The position numbers were made by a program, and so were the translations under genes. From contig NZ_KN046818.1 of NCBI RefSeq assembly GCF_000742135.1, positions 1,178,841-1,242,840 on the forward strand: DNA of 64,000 bases. Reading direction: 5' to 3'. Source of the stretch: Klebsiella pneumoniae (lineage in GTDB: Bacteria > Pseudomonadota > Gammaproteobacteria > Enterobacterales > Enterobacteriaceae). The notes under the pieces are model-generated. The model did not search any database. It saw only the letters and a program-made list of their open reading frames with translations, and was not told the DNA's origin. Shown in pieces: positions 18,101 through 27,587 of this stretch; the stretch's first letter is position 1; every line of letters starts with the position of its first letter.

Positions 18101-19052
18101 TCTTGTCGCCGCCGCCTTCAGCCAGCTGCTGGGCTGCGAGGTGAACGATATCGACGCCGATTTCTTCGCCCTTGGCGGCCATTCGCTGCTGGCGATGCGC
18201 CTGGCGGCACAGCTCAGCCGCCAGCTGGCGCGGCAGGTGACCCCGGGGCAGGTGATGGTGGCCTCGACGGTGGGCAAACTGAGCGCGCTGCTGGCCGCCG
18301 ATCTCAGCGATGAGCAGGCTCAGCGCCTGGGGTTGGATACGCTTCTGCCGCTGCGCGAGAGCGACGGTCCGACGCTGTTCTGCTTCCATCCGGCCTCCGG
18401 CTTCGCCTGGCAGTTCAGCGTGCTGGCGCGCTATCTCAGCCCGCGCTGGTCAATTACCGGTATTCAGTCGCCGCGCCCGCAGGGGCCGATGGCCAGCGCC
18501 GCCAGCCTCGACGAGGTCTGCGAGCATCATCTGCAAACGCTGTTGGCGCAGCAGCCGCACGGCCCTTATTACCTGTTCGGGTATTCGTTGGGCGGCACCT
18601 TAGCCCAGGGGATTGCCGCCCGCTTGCGCCAGCGCGGCGAAGCGGTGGCCTTCCTCGGCCTGCTGGATACCTGGCCGCCGGAGACGCAAAACTGGGCGGA
18701 GAAAGAGGCCAACGGGCTGGATCCCGAGGTACTGGCGGAGATCGACCGCGAGCGCGAAGCGTTCCTCGCCGCCCAGCAGGGGCAAGCCTCCGGCGAGCTG
18801 TTCAGCGCCATCGAAGGCAACTATGCCGATGCGGTGCGGCTGTTAACTACTGCCCACAGCGCGAAGTTTGACGGCAAGGCGACGCTGTTCGTGGCGGAGA
18901 AGACGCGGCAGGAGGGGATGGATCCGCAGGTCGTATGGGGCCCGTGGGTGGGGGAACTGGAGGTGTTCAGCCAGAACTGCGCCCACGTCGATATCATCTC
19001 CCCGCAGGCCTTTGAGGCCATCGGTCCGGTGGTCAGGGAGATTCTGGGGTAA
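15171..19052 (+). CDS. entF: Enterobactin synthase component F, non-ribosomal peptide synthetase
   Basis: This 1293-residue enzyme activates L-serine, condenses it with dihydroxybenzoate carried on EntB, and cyclises three units into enterobactin. The domains run in order. Condensation carries HHLLVDG (residues 137-143) and adenylation carries FTSGSTGRPKGV (602-613). The carrier has LGGHSL with phosphopantetheine Ser1005, and the thioesterase has GYSLGG with nucleophile Ser1139. I start it at MTTRLPL, seven codons inside the longest reading, because TAAGGAG lies just upstream. It closes the fes-ybdZ-entF operon. Confidence 0.97.
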   Translation: MTTRLPLVAAQPGIWMAERLSTLPGAWSVAHYVELRGALDPTLLGKAIVAGLQQADTLSLRFEEEEGEVWQWLAADRTFAEPSIIDLRTAPDPHRAATERMQADLAQDLRVDGGNPLVCHQLLCVGDDRWYWYQRYHHLLVDGFSFPAITRQIAAIYRAWQRGEATPESPFTPFAEVVDEYQRYAGSEAWQRDKAFWQAQRQALPAPASLSAAPLGGRAAGSDIWRMKLEMNADAFRRLASHAPQCQPADLALALTTLWLGRLCNRMDYAAGFIFMRRMGSAALTSTGPVLNVLPLAVHIDAQETLADLAMRLAGQLKKMRRHQRYDAEQIVRDSGKAAGDEPLFGPVLNVKVFDYQLDIDGVLAVTHTLATGPVNDLELALFPDETVGLSLEILANKARYDEAELRRHMARLTALLAQFAADPALRCGEAEMLSADELARLAAVNDTAVPLPATTLSALVADQARKTPDAPALADARWQFSYREMRQQVVALAQLLRQRGVKPGDSVAVALPRSVFLTLALHGIVEAGAAWLPLDTGYPDDRLRMMLEDARPSLLIATEDQLARFSDIPGLESLCYQQPLAAGDDAPLAVSKPDHTAYIIFTSGSTGRPKGVMVGQTAIVNRLLWMQDRYPLSADDVVAQKTPCSFDVSVWEFWWPFIAGAQLVMAEPEAHRDPQAMQQFFARYGVTTTHFVPSMLAAFVASLDADSVAACRTLRRVFCSGEALPTELCREWERLTGAPLHNLYGPTEAAVDVSWYPACGSELAAVTGSSVPIGWPVWNTGLRILDAAMRSVPPGVAGDLYLTGIQLAQGYLGRPDLTASRFIADPFAPGERMYRTGDVARWLTNGAVEYLGRSDDQLKIRGQRIELGEIDRVMLALPDVGQAVSHACVFNQAAATGGDARQLVGYLVSDSGLPLDTAALKARLAEQLPPHMVPVVLMQLAELPLSANGKLDRKALPLPTLGGERSGRPPEPGMETLVAAAFSQLLGCEVNDIDADFFALGGHSLLAMRLAAQLSRQLARQVTPGQVMVASTVGKLSALLAADLSDEQAQRLGLDTLLPLRESDGPTLFCFHPASGFAWQFSVLARYLSPRWSITGIQSPRPQGPMASAASLDEVCEHHLQTLLAQQPHGPYYLFGYSLGGTLAQGIAARLRQRGEAVAFLGLLDTWPPETQNWAEKEANGLDPEVLAEIDREREAFLAAQQGQASGELFSAIEGNYADAVRLLTTAHSAKFDGKATLFVAEKTRQEGMDPQVVWGPWVGELEVFSQNCAHVDIISPQAFEAIGPVVREILG

Positions 19053-19116
19053 CGGTTGAGTTCGGGCTACAGCAGGTAGCCCGGCTCAGCGTAGCGCAAG
19101 CCGGGGAAAGAGGAGA
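19053..19116. repeat. REP-like hairpin between convergent entF and fepC
   Basis: CGGGCTAC, AGCAG and GTAGCCCG (19063-19083) form an 8-bp stem, followed by the related sequence GCCGGGG. The 64-nt gap takes the place of the fepE gene found here in E. coli. The hairpin may stop both converging transcripts. Confidence 0.55.
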
Positions 19117-19911
19117 TTACCGGCGGCCCAGCGGGACCACCAGCGGCGTATGCGCCACCGGATCTTCAATGATCGTGCAGCGCAGACCGTAAATCCGTTC
19201 AATCAGATCGGCGGTGACGATCTCCTTCGGCGCCCCCTCGGCGACGATCCTGCCGTCGCGCAGGGCGATCAGGTGGGTGGCGTAGCGGCAGGCCTGGTTA
19301 AGATCGTGCAGCACCGCCGCCAGGGTATAGCCCTTCTCGCGATTCAGCTCACTCAACAGTTCCAGCAGGTCGATCTGATGGCTGATGTCCAGCCAGGTGG
19401 TCGGCTCATCCAGCAGCATAATCGCCGTTTCCTGGGCCAGCACCATCGCAATCCACGCCCGCTGCCGCTGGCCGCCGGAAAGCGTGTCGACGCTCTGCAG
19501 CGCCAGATCGCTGATCCCGGTCGCCCGCATCGCCTTGTTCACCGCCTCTTCATCTTCTTTGCGCCAGCGGGTAAACAGCGGCTGGTGCGGATAGCGCCCG
19601 CGGGCCACCAGCTCCTGCACCGTGATATCGCCAGGGGTGGTGGCATTCTGCGCCAGCAGCCCGATGCGGCGGGCAACCTCTTTACTGGCGTACTGCTGGA
19701 TCTGCGCGCCGTCGAGCCAGACGTGGCCGCTGGCCGGCGTCATCAGGCGACTGAGGGTGCGCAATAGCGTCGACTTGCCGCAGCCGTTGGGGCCGATAAT
19801 GGCGGTGAAGTGACCGTCAGGGATGGTCACGTTCAGCGACTCGGCGATGGTCTTGTTCCCGTAGGCCAGGGTTAACTGCTCGCCGCGCAAACGGGAGGGG
19901 ACAGCACTCAT
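19117..19911 (-). CDS. fepC: Ferric enterobactin ABC transporter ATPase
   Basis: This 264-residue cytoplasmic ATPase drives import of ferric enterobactin. It has Walker A GPNGCGKST, the signature LSGGQRQRAWIAMVLAQ, Walker B IMLLDEPTTWLD and the switch His in VLHDLNQA. The start at 19911 overlaps the fepG stop as ATGA, so the two are translationally coupled; the longer reading frame upstream is fepG sequence in another frame. It works with the FepD and FepG permeases and the FepB binding protein. Confidence 0.96.
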   Translation of the reverse strand: MSAVPSRLRGEQLTLAYGNKTIAESLNVTIPDGHFTAIIGPNGCGKSTLLRTLSRLMTPASGHVWLDGAQIQQYASKEVARRIGLLAQNATTPGDITVQELVARGRYPHQPLFTRWRKEDEEAVNKAMRATGISDLALQSVDTLSGGQRQRAWIAMVLAQETAIMLLDEPTTWLDISHQIDLLELLSELNREKGYTLAAVLHDLNQACRYATHLIALRDGRIVAEGAPKEIVTADLIERIYGLRCTIIEDPVAHTPLVVPLGRR

Positions 19912-20900
19912 TTTTTGCGGGACTCCTGAATCAACAATGCAATAAGGTAAATACCGCCGAGGCTGACGGTTAACACGCCAACCGGCAGCTGCCACGGCAT
20001 AAACAGCCGTTGGGCGCCGTAATCGGCCAGCGCCAGCAGCAGCGCGCCGCACAGGGCCGACTGGGTCAGTCCCCAGCGGGCCGTGCCGCTCAGGCGGCGG
20101 GCGATATGCGGCGCCACCAGCGCGATAAATGAGATCGGCCCGGCCAGCGCCGTCGAGGCGGCGGTGAGCACCACCGCCACCAGCATCAGCAGCAGGCGCG
20201 AACGCTCGACCTGCACCCCCAGCGCGCAGGCGGTATCGTCGCCCATCTCCAGCAGCCGCATCCGGCGAACCAGCAGGGCGCTGCCCACCAGCATCAACAG
20301 GATCAGCGGCGCCGACGGCCAGGTTTTACCCCACGTCAGGCCATTAAGCGATCCGGCGTTCCACAGGCCCGCAGAAAGGGCGGTCTCCAGCGAGGCGCGC
20401 AGCAGCAGCCAGGTGTTGAATGCCACCAGCATGGCGCGCACGCCGATGCCGATAATGATCAGGCGGAAGGTCTCGATCCCGTTGCGCCAGGCCAGCAGCC
20501 AGACCACCAGCGAGGTCAGCACCCCGCCGGCCATCGCCGCCAGGGCGATCGCCGTCAGGTTCTGGCCGAAGAGGACCATCGCCACCAGCACGCCGCTCCA
20601 GGCGCCGGTGTTAAAGCCCATCACGTCCGGGCTGCCGAGCGGGTTACGGGTCAGCGACTGGAAAATGGCGCCGCTGACGCCGAGCGCGGCGCCAATGAGC
20701 AGCGCCATTAACACCCGCGGCAGCCGCCATTCGTTCACCACCATCGCGACGTTGCGCGGCGCATCGCCGAACAGCGCCGAGAACACCTGGTCAATCGTCA
20801 GGGGCACCGGGCCTTGCGCCAGCCCGAGCAGGGAAATCAGCAGGCTGGCGGCCATTAGCAGCAGACAGCTGGCTATCAGGCGGCGGGACGGGGCAATCAC
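19908..20900 (-). CDS. fepG: Ferric enterobactin ABC transporter permease FepG
   Basis: The 330 residues match E. coli FepG in length and sequence, for example NEWRLPRVLMALLIGAALG, GFNTGAWSGVLVA and PISFIALVAPHIARRLSG. It is a FecCD-type permease with about ten membrane segments. The start is a GTG at 20900 (reading VIAPSRRL, with Met inserted at initiation), overlapping the fepD stop as GTGA. The longer reading frame on this strand is an artefact of high GC. It pairs with FepD in the inner membrane. Confidence 0.95.
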   Translation of the reverse strand: MIAPSRRLIASCLLLMAASLLISLLGLAQGPVPLTIDQVFSALFGDAPRNVAMVVNEWRLPRVLMALLIGAALGVSGAIFQSLTRNPLGSPDVMGFNTGAWSGVLVAMVLFGQNLTAIALAAMAGGVLTSLVVWLLAWRNGIETFRLIIIGIGVRAMLVAFNTWLLLRASLETALSAGLWNAGSLNGLTWGKTWPSAPLILLMLVGSALLVRRMRLLEMGDDTACALGVQVERSRLLLMLVAVVLTAASTALAGPISFIALVAPHIARRLSGTARWGLTQSALCGALLLALADYGAQRLFMPWQLPVGVLTVSLGGIYLIALLIQESRKK

Positions 20901-21913
20901 AGGCCACCTCCCCGCGGCTGGCGGCGCACCAGCCAGATCAGCACCGGCGCGCCGAGAAAGGCGCTCACCACCGATACCCGCAGTTCGCCGGGCACCAGCA
21001 GGCGGCCAATCACGTCGGCAAACAGCAGCAGGGCCGGGGTGGCGAGCAGGGTGACCGGCAGCGACCAGCGATGATCGGCCCCCACCAGCCAGCGCGCCAT
21101 ATGCGGCATCATCAGGCCGATAAAGGCGATGGGGCCGACGACGGCGGTGGCGCTGCCGCACAGGACGGTGATGACGATCAGGCCGATCAGCTGGGTGCGG
21201 GCGACGCGGCTGCCGAGGGCGGTGGCGGTATCGTTGCCCAGGCTCAGGCTGTTCAGCGCCCGGCTCAGCAGCAGAGCGGCGATCCCCGCCACGACTACCG
21301 GCAGCAGGACAATTTTCAGCGTTTGCAGGGTGCGGATATCCAGCGAACCGGCCTGCCAGAAGCGTAGCTGATCGTAGACGTCCGGGTTGAGCAGGGCGAT
21401 GCCGTTGGACAGCCCCTCGAGTACCGCCGCAAGGGCGACCCCGGCGAGAGTGAGGCGCACCGGGCTCAGCTGACCGCCGCCCTGGCTGCCGGTAAAGGCT
21501 ACCAGCAGCGAGGCGCAGAGCGCGCCGCAGAACGCCAGCAGCAGCTGCTCCTGCGGGGAAGTGATCCCGAACAGCGCCGCGCCGAGGACGATGGCGAAGC
21601 TGGCGCCGGAGTTGACCCCCAGCAGGCCGGGGTCGGCCAACGGGTTGCGGGTGAGCGTTTGCATCAGCGCGCCGGCGAGGCCGAGGGCGACGCCGGCCAG
21701 CAGACCGGCCAGAGTGCGCGGCAGGCGCGCGTCCAGCACAATAGTGCAATCAGCGCTTTGACAGGTTCCGCTGAAGGCGGTGAATACCGTGCCGATCGGC
21801 AACGATTTGGCGCCGATGGTCAGGCTAAGCGCGGCGGCTAAGGCGAGTAATAGCAACAATCCGGGCACGGCGACAGAGCGTACCGCGGTCGTAGAAAACG
21901 ACATAACTGACAT
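20897..21913 (-). CDS. fepD: Ferric enterobactin ABC transporter permease FepD
   Basis: This 338-residue membrane protein is the partner of FepG. Its SGTCQSADCTIVLDARLPRTLAG-type opening, VNSGASFAIVLGAALFG, GSQGGGQLSPVRLTLAG and PIAFIGLMMPHMARWLVG correspond closely to E. coli FepD (334 residues). The start could be the ATG at 21913 or the internal one at 21904 (MSFSTT); the shorter would match the E. coli length better. It opens the fepDGC operon, and a strong Fur box lies 10 nt upstream of the start. Confidence 0.95.
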   Translation of the reverse strand: MSVMSFSTTAVRSVAVPGLLLLLALAAALSLTIGAKSLPIGTVFTAFSGTCQSADCTIVLDARLPRTLAGLLAGVALGLAGALMQTLTRNPLADPGLLGVNSGASFAIVLGAALFGITSPQEQLLLAFCGALCASLLVAFTGSQGGGQLSPVRLTLAGVALAAVLEGLSNGIALLNPDVYDQLRFWQAGSLDIRTLQTLKIVLLPVVVAGIAALLLSRALNSLSLGNDTATALGSRVARTQLIGLIVITVLCGSATAVVGPIAFIGLMMPHMARWLVGADHRWSLPVTLLATPALLLFADVIGRLLVPGELRVSVVSAFLGAPVLIWLVRRQPRGGGL

Positions 21914-21922
21914 CCCTGATAT

Positions 21923-21941
21923 GATAATGATAGTAATTATC
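21923..21941. promoter_or_regulatory. Fur box, fepD-entS
   Basis: GATAATGATAGTAATTATC matches the 19-bp Fur consensus at 17 positions. It lies between the divergent fepD and entS genes and is followed by CGTTATCGAT, which may extend the site. This is the best Fur match in the window. Confidence 0.88.
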
Positions 21942-22016
21942 GTTATCGATTTTATTCAGCTATGGTAGCATGACCCACAGTAAAAAGGGTATTAAAAATA
22001 ACGACAAGGCGCTGTA

Positions 22017-23258
22017 ATGAACCGACAATCCTGGCTGCTCAATCTCAGCCTGCTGAAAACTCACCCGGCGTTTCGCGCCGTTTTTATCGCTCGCTTTATC
22101 TCTATTCTGTCGCTTGGCCTGCTGGGCGTGGCCATCCCGGTGCAGATCCAGATGATGACCCATTCGACCTGGCAGGTCGGGCTGTCGGTGACGCTGACCG
22201 GGGCGTCGATGTTTGTTGGTCTGATGGTGGGGGGCGTGCTGGCTGACCGCTATGAACGTAAACGCCTGATCCTGCTGGCGCGCGGCACCTGCGGCGTGGG
22301 TTTTGTCGGCCTGTGTCTGAACGCCCTGCTGCCGGAGCCGTCGCTGGCGGCGATTTATCTGCTGGGGATCTGGGATGGGTTCTTCGCCTCGCTGGGGGTG
22401 ACCGCGCTGCTGGCGGCGACCCCGGCGCTGGTGGGGCGGGAAAACCTGATGCAGGCCGGGGCCATCACCATGTTGACGGTGCGCCTTGGCTCGGTGATTT
22501 CGCCGATGATCGGCGGCCTGCTGCTGGCCACCGGCGGCGTGGCGTGGAACTTCGGCCTGGCGGCGGCGGGGACCTTTATCACCACCTTAACCCTGCTGCG
22601 TCTGCCGCAGCTGCCGCCGCCTCCGCAGCCGCGCGAGCATCCGCTGCGCTCCCTGCTGGCGGGGCTGACCTTCCTCTGCCGGAGCCCGCTTATCGGCGGG
22701 ATTGCGCTGCTTGGCGGTCTGCTGACCATGGCCAGCGCGGTGCGGGTGCTCTATCCGGCGCTGGCCGGTAGCTGGCAGATGTCGGCCGGACAGATTGGCC
22801 TGTTGTACGCCGCTATTCCGCTCGGTGCGGCGCTGGGGGCGTTGACCAGCGGCCAGCTGGCCCAGACGGTGCGGCCGGGCGCGCTGATGCTGGCGACCAC
22901 GGTGGGATCGTTTGTCGCCATTGCGCTGTTCAGCCTGATGCCGCACTGGGCGTTGGGCGCGCTGTGCCTGGCGCTGTTTGGCTGGCTGAGCGCTATTAGC
23001 TCGCTGCTGCAGTACACCCTGATCCAGACCCAGACGCCGGAACATATGCTCGGGCGGATTAACGGTCTGTGGACCGCGCAAAACGTCACCGGCGACGCCA
23101 TCGGCGCGGCGCTGCTCGGCGGCTTAGGGGCGGTGATGACGCCGGCGGCATCCGCCAGCGCCAGCGGCTGGGCGCTGGCGCTTGTCGGTGTGCTGCTGGT
23201 TGGGCTGCTACGCGAGCTGCGCCGTTTCCAGCGCCCGGAAATTGTCAACGAAAGTTAA
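22017..23258 (+). CDS. entS: Enterobactin exporter, MFS type
   Basis: This 413-residue membrane protein of the major facilitator superfamily exports newly made enterobactin across the inner membrane. It opens [20 protein letters not shown], as EntS does. It carries the loop 2-3 signature [19 protein letters not shown], and [16 protein letters not shown] follows in the first half. Twelve membrane segments are evident. It lies opposite fepD, sharing the Fur-box region, and converges on fepB across a repeat block. A length of 413 against 416 in E. coli supports the start. Confidence 0.95.
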   Translation: MNRQSWLLNLSLLKTHPAFRAVFIARFISILSLGLLGVAIPVQIQMMTHSTWQVGLSVTLTGASMFVGLMVGGVLADRYERKRLILLARGTCGVGFVGLCLNALLPEPSLAAIYLLGIWDGFFASLGVTALLAATPALVGRENLMQAGAITMLTVRLGSVISPMIGGLLLATGGVAWNFGLAAAGTFITTLTLLRLPQLPPPPQPREHPLRSLLAGLTFLCRSPLIGGIALLGGLLTMASAVRVLYPALAGSWQMSAGQIGLLYAAIPLGAALGALTSGQLAQTVRPGALMLATTVGSFVAIALFSLMPHWALGALCLALFGWLSAISSLLQYTLIQTQTPEHMLGRINGLWTAQNVTGDAIGAALLGGLGAVMTPAASASASGWALALVGVLLVGLLRELRRFQRPEIVNES

Positions 23259-23633
23259 GTAGGGTGCGCTTGCCCGGTGGCGGCTGCGCCTTACCGGGCC
23301 TGGGGTACGGCAGGCCGGTGCAAGCTCAGTAGGCCGGGCAAGCGGAGCGCCGCCCGACAAAGAGTTCAGGCCGCGTACCCGGCCTGATGCCCGGTGGCGG
23401 CTACGCCTTACCGGGCCTACGGTACTGGGGGACGCTGGCATTGTAGGCCGGGCAAGCGCCGCGCCGCCCGGCAAAGAGTTCAGGTTGCGTGCCCGGCCTG
23501 ATGCCCGGTGGCGGCTGCGCCTTACCGGGCCTACGGTCTGGACTGGGGGACGCTGGCATTGTAGGCCGGGCAAGCGCAGCGCCGCCCGGCAAGGTGTGCA
23601 GGCCGAGTGCCCGTCCTGATGGCGCAGCCCGCG
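23259..23633. repeat. Tandem array of about 115-nt units built from BIME/REP palindromes
   Basis: Between the convergent entS and fepB genes the core TGCCCGGTGGCGGCT begins at 23271, 23388 and 23502, and its partner AGGCCGGGCAAGCG-type core begins at 23331, 23445 and 23563. This makes about three direct repeats of roughly 114-118 nt. Each is an inverted pair of REP-like sequences with linkers such as AAAGAGTTCAGG and GGGGGACGCTGGCATTG. No gene is convincing here; open frames in this stretch are repeat translations. Confidence 0.8.
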
Positions 23634-24593
23634 TTAGCCGAACAGGCTGGAGAGACGCTGGAGCACCAGAAGAGCGCTGTAGTAGTCAAGGCGGAAGGTC
23701 TCGGTGCCCAGCGGGTAGACGCGTTTGCCTGCGACCGCCGGGAGATGCGCCAGCAGCGGGTTGGCGTAGATGGCATCCGCATCTTTCTGATCGCCGGCGA
23801 ACAGGAACAGGCTCTGGCCGTTCAGACCGGCCGCGAGGTTCTCCCCGCCCAGCTGCACGATATCGTGGCGTTTACCCTGGCTATGGCTGGCGGGCAGGCC
23901 GCCCGGCAGCGTCGCCAGGCTAAAGCCCAGCTGTTCGAGCATCTGCCCCTGAGCCGATTCCGGCGTCCAGATATTGGCGCTGTGCGCGGCGGCGGTATAG
24001 ACCAGGGCGGTCACCGGCTGCGGCGGCAGTTTCATTTTTTCTTTTAACGAAACGAGCTGTTTATTGAAGTCGGCAATGCGCGCGCTGGCCTGTTGTTCAT
24101 GACCGGTGATCTGCCCCAGCTGGGTGAGCAGGGTTTGCCAGCTTTTATCGTCATAGTTGATGACCAGCGTCGGGGCGATGGTTTTAAGCTGATCGTACAG
24201 CGGCAGGGCGGAGTCGCCGCCGGTCGCGCTCACCAGGATCAGATCCGGCATCTGGGCGGCCACCGCTTCGGCGCTTGGTTCGCCGATGTACAGCCGCGCC
24301 AGCTTGCGGGCTTTGGCAACCTCGCTCCACTGGCGCAGAAAGCCCTGGCTATCGGCGACGCGGTTGTTCGGCGTGGTCGCGCCGCTGGCGACCACCGGAG
24401 CGTCAATCGCCAGCAGCGAACCGGTAAGCGTCACGCTGGTGGAGACAATGCGCAGCGGCTGACTCGGCAGGGTATGCGTCCCGTAGCTGTCGGTGACCTG
24501 GCGCGGCCAGTCCGCCGCCTGGGCTGAGGTAATTCCTAAAAGCAACAGCATGCCGGTCAGCGCACCGCGGCGGCAGAAAGAAAAGAAGTTCAC
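23634..24593 (-). CDS. fepB: Periplasmic ferric-enterobactin-binding protein
   Basis: This 319-residue protein has a signal peptide ending AQA (cleavage after about residue 26) and a class III metal-siderophore binding fold. Typical sequence includes [38 protein letters not shown] and [26 protein letters not shown]. It carries ferric enterobactin from FepA to the FepDGC transporter. The length equals E. coli FepB within one residue. It runs divergently from entC, sharing a Fur-type promoter region. Confidence 0.96.
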   Translation of the reverse strand: MNFFSFCRRGALTGMLLLLGITSAQAADWPRQVTDSYGTHTLPSQPLRIVSTSVTLTGSLLAIDAPVVASGATTPNNRVADSQGFLRQWSEVAKARKLARLYIGEPSAEAVAAQMPDLILVSATGGDSALPLYDQLKTIAPTLVINYDDKSWQTLLTQLGQITGHEQQASARIADFNKQLVSLKEKMKLPPQPVTALVYTAAAHSANIWTPESAQGQMLEQLGFSLATLPGGLPASHSQGKRHDIVQLGGENLAAGLNGQSLFLFAGDQKDADAIYANPLLAHLPAVAGKRVYPLGTETFRLDYYSALLVLQRLSSLFG

Positions 24594-24740
24594 GTCATCG
24601 CATCCTGATTTGAAAGGTGATAAATGCGTCTCATTTTCAACTTTGTGTCAGCAGGATGCAAGCCAAAGTGGCGGCGCCATGACGTAACGCGGTTGACATG
24701 GCGGGCAATACCTTTTAGGTTAGCCAACCAAAATATAAAT

Positions 24741-24759
24741 GATAATTATTCTTAATATC
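24741..24759. promoter_or_regulatory. Fur box, fepB-entC
   Basis: GATAATTATTCTTAATATC matches 14 of 19 consensus positions and sits 22 nt upstream of the entC start and 147 nt from fepB. Further similar sequence (TTTATC) follows. It likely controls both entCEBAH and fepB. Confidence 0.75.
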
Positions 24760-24781
24760 TTTATCGTTTTTGGAGGATGAT

Positions 24782-25957
24782 ATGGAAACGTCACTGGCTG
24801 AGGATGTAAAGAAACCGACCCGGACCCTGTCGCCGGACAGCTTCTTCTTTATGTCGCCGTACCGCAGTTTTACCACTTCAGGCTGCTTCCGTCGCTTCTC
24901 ACAGCCCGCCGTTGGCGGCGATGCGCTGAACGGCGAGTTCCAGCAGCAGATGGCGGCCGCCTTTGCCGAGGCCCGGGCGGCGGGGATCCGCAAGCCGGTG
25001 ATGGTCGGGGCTATCCCGTTCGACACCTGTCAGCCTTCCGAGCTCTATATCCCCGAGCGCTGGGAAGCGTTCTCTCGCCCGGAAAAGCAGCGTTCCGCCC
25101 GCTATGCCGCGCCGCTGGAGGCGATGGAGGTGGTGGAGCGTCGGGAGATCCCGGAGCAGGACGCGTTTTTAGCCATGGTGGAACGCGCCGCCGCGCTGAC
25201 CGCCACCCCGGAAGTCGACAAAGTGGTGCTATCAAGGCTTATCGATATTACCACCCGCCACCGCGTCGACAGCGGCGCGCTGATGGAGCGACTGATCGCC
25301 CAGAACCCCGCCAGCTTTAACTTCCACGTGCCGCTCTCCGACGGCGGCGTGCTGCTGGGCGCCAGCCCGGAGCTGCTGCTGCGTAAAGAAGGACAGCACT
25401 TCAGCTCTCTGCCGCTGGCCGGCTCCGCCCGTCGCCAGCCGGACGATGTGCTGGACCGGGAAGCAGGCAACAGGCTGTTGGCCTCCGGCAAAGATCGCCA
25501 CGAGCACGAGCTGGTGACCCAGGCGATGAAGAGCGTGCTGGGCCCGCGCAGCAGTCAGCTGTCGCTACCGGAGTCGCCGCAGCTGATTACCACCCCGACG
25601 CTCTGGCATCTGGCGACGCCGATCGCAGGCACCGCGCTGGCGGAAGAAAACGCCATGTCGCTGGCCTGTCTGCTGCACCCGACGCCGGCGCTGAGCGGTT
25701 TCCCGCATCAGGCGGCGAAGCGCCTGATTGCTGAACTGGAACCCTTCGATCGCCAGCTGTTCGGCGGCATCGTCGGCTGGTGCGATGACGAAGGCAACGG
25801 CGAGTGGGTGGTGACTATCCGCTGCGCGCGTCTGCAGCAGCGTACGCTGCGCCTGTTTGCCGGCGCGGGCATTGTTCCGGCCTCCTCGCCGCTGGGCGAA
25901 TGGCGCGAAACCGGCGTCAAACTGACCACCATGCTTAACGTATTTGGCTTGAACTAA
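24782..25957 (+). CDS. entC: Isochorismate synthase
   Basis: This 391-residue enzyme converts chorismate to isochorismate, the first step of dihydroxybenzoate synthesis. It has the chorismate-binding fold with [45 protein letters not shown] and the C-terminal [19 protein letters not shown]. The length and start (METSLAEDV) match E. coli EntC (391). GGAGG lies six bases before this ATG, so I reject the frame extension four codons upstream. It heads the entCEBAH operon. Confidence 0.96.
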   Translation: METSLAEDVKKPTRTLSPDSFFFMSPYRSFTTSGCFRRFSQPAVGGDALNGEFQQQMAAAFAEARAAGIRKPVMVGAIPFDTCQPSELYIPERWEAFSRPEKQRSARYAAPLEAMEVVERREIPEQDAFLAMVERAAALTATPEVDKVVLSRLIDITTRHRVDSGALMERLIAQNPASFNFHVPLSDGGVLLGASPELLLRKEGQHFSSLPLAGSARRQPDDVLDREAGNRLLASGKDRHEHELVTQAMKSVLGPRSSQLSLPESPQLITTPTLWHLATPIAGTALAEENAMSLACLLHPTPALSGFPHQAAKRLIAELEPFDRQLFGGIVGWCDDEGNGEWVVTIRCARLQQRTLRLFAGAGIVPASSPLGEWRETGVKLTTMLNVFGLN

Positions 25958-25966
25958 GAGGCAAGG

Positions 25967-27574
25967 ATGATTGCATTTACCCGTTGGCCGGAAGAGTTTG
26001 CGGCCCGCTATCGTCAAAAAGGCTACTGGCAGGATCTGCCGTTAACCAATCTGATCACCCGTCACGCGGAAAACGACGCCGTGGCGATTATCGATGGCGA
26101 GCGGCAGATTAGCTACCGCCAGTTTAACCAGCTGGTGGACAACCTCGCCTGCTCGCTGCAGCGCCAGGGACTGAAGCGCGGGGAGACCGCGCTGGTGCAG
26201 TTGGGCAATGTCGCCGAGTTTTACATGACCTTCTTTGCGCTGCTGCGCATCGGCGTCGCGCCAGTGAACGCTTTGTTCAGCCACCAGCGCAGCGAACTTA
26301 ATGCCTACGCCGCGCAGATTAAACCGGCGCTGCTGATTGCCGATCGCGAGCACGCGCTGTTTGCTGACGATAGCTTTCTCCACGCGTTTATCGCGGAACA
26401 TCCTTCCCTGCGCGTCGCACTGTTGCGTAACGACGGCGGCGAGCGCGATCTGGCGACGGAGATTAACCGCCCGGCGGATAACTTTATCGCCAATCCAACC
26501 CCTGCCGACGAAGTGGCCTTTTTCCAGCTCTCCGGCGGCAGCACCGGGACGCCGAAGCTTATCCCACGCACCCATAACGATTACGACTACAGTATCCGCC
26601 GCAGCAACGAGATCTGTGGGATTAACGCTGAAACGCGCTACCTCAACGCGCTGCCGGCGGCGCATAACTATGCGATGAGTTCCCCGGGTTCGCTCGGCGT
26701 CTTCCTCGCCGGCGGGCGGGTGATCCTCGCCGCCGACCCGAGCGCCACGCTCTGTTTCCCGCTGATTGAACAACATCAGATCAACGTTGCCTCGCTGGTG
26801 CCGCCGGCGGTCAGCCTGTGGCTGCAGGCGATTCACGAATGGGGCAGCAACGCCCAGTTGCAATCGCTGCAGCTGTTGCAGGTCGGCGGCGCGCGCCTGT
26901 CAGCGACCCTCGCCGCGCGCATTCCGGCGGAAATCGGCTGCCAGCTGCAGCAGGTGTTCGGCATGGCGGAGGGGCTGGTGAATTACACCCGCCTTAACGA
27001 TAGCCCGGAGCGGATCATCAATACCCAGGGCTGTCCGATGTGCCCGGACGATGAAGTGTGGGTAGCGGATGCCGACGGCAACCCGCTGCCGCGCGGCGAA
27101 GTGGGCCGCCTGATGACCCGCGGGCCGTACACTTTCCGCGGCTACTACAACAGCCCGCAGCATAACGCGGAAGCCTTTGACGCCGAGGGGTTTTATTGCT
27201 CCGGCGATCTGATTTCGATCGACGAAGATGGGTATATCACCGTCCAGGGCCGGGAAAAAGATCAGATCAACCGCGGCGGCGAGAAGATCGCCGCTGAAGA
27301 GATCGAAAACCTGCTGCTGCGCCATGAGGCGGTGATCCACGCCGCGCTGGTCAGCATCGAAGACAATCTGCTGGGCGAGAAAAGCTGCGCTTATCTGGTG
27401 GTGACCTCGCCGCTGCGCGCCGTCGCCGTGCGCCGCTTCCTGCGCGAGCAGGGGGTGGCGGAATTTAAACTGCCGGACCGCGTGGAGTGCGTTGCCGCGC
27501 TGCCGCTGACGCCGGTGGGCAAAGTCGATAAAAAACAATTACGTCAGTGGCTAGCCGAAGGCAAGCTGGGCTGA
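25967..27574 (+). CDS. entE: 2,3-dihydroxybenzoate-AMP ligase
   Basis: The 535 residues form an acyl-adenylating enzyme that activates 2,3-dihydroxybenzoate and loads it on the EntB carrier domain. The ATP-binding loop is [12 protein letters not shown] (residues 189-200). Other core motifs are [28 protein letters not shown] and the hinge-to-lysine region ending [15 protein letters not shown]. It starts 9 nt after entC, and its length is within one residue of the E. coli protein. Confidence 0.97.
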   Translation: MIAFTRWPEEFAARYRQKGYWQDLPLTNLITRHAENDAVAIIDGERQISYRQFNQLVDNLACSLQRQGLKRGETALVQLGNVAEFYMTFFALLRIGVAPVNALFSHQRSELNAYAAQIKPALLIADREHALFADDSFLHAFIAEHPSLRVALLRNDGGERDLATEINRPADNFIANPTPADEVAFFQLSGGSTGTPKLIPRTHNDYDYSIRRSNEICGINAETRYLNALPAAHNYAMSSPGSLGVFLAGGRVILAADPSATLCFPLIEQHQINVASLVPPAVSLWLQAIHEWGSNAQLQSLQLLQVGGARLSATLAARIPAEIGCQLQQVFGMAEGLVNYTRLNDSPERIINTQGCPMCPDDEVWVADADGNPLPRGEVGRLMTRGPYTFRGYYNSPQHNAEAFDAEGFYCSGDLISIDEDGYITVQGREKDQINRGGEKIAAEEIENLLLRHEAVIHAALVSIEDNLLGEKSCAYLVVTSPLRAVAVRRFLREQGVAEFKLPDRVECVAALPLTPVGKVDKKQLRQWLAEGKLG

Positions 27575-27587
27575 AGGAGAACAGAGA

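Noticed and set aside
19908-21749. A 613-codon open frame across fepG and part of fepD
   Set aside because: Only the last 330 codons encode FepG; the rest is fepD sequence in the wrong frame. A GTG start at 20900 fits the known length.
23259-23633. Possible CRISPR array, because of the regular repeats
   Set aside because: Units are about 115 nt, palindromic and lack unique spacers of constant length; no cas genes are nearby.
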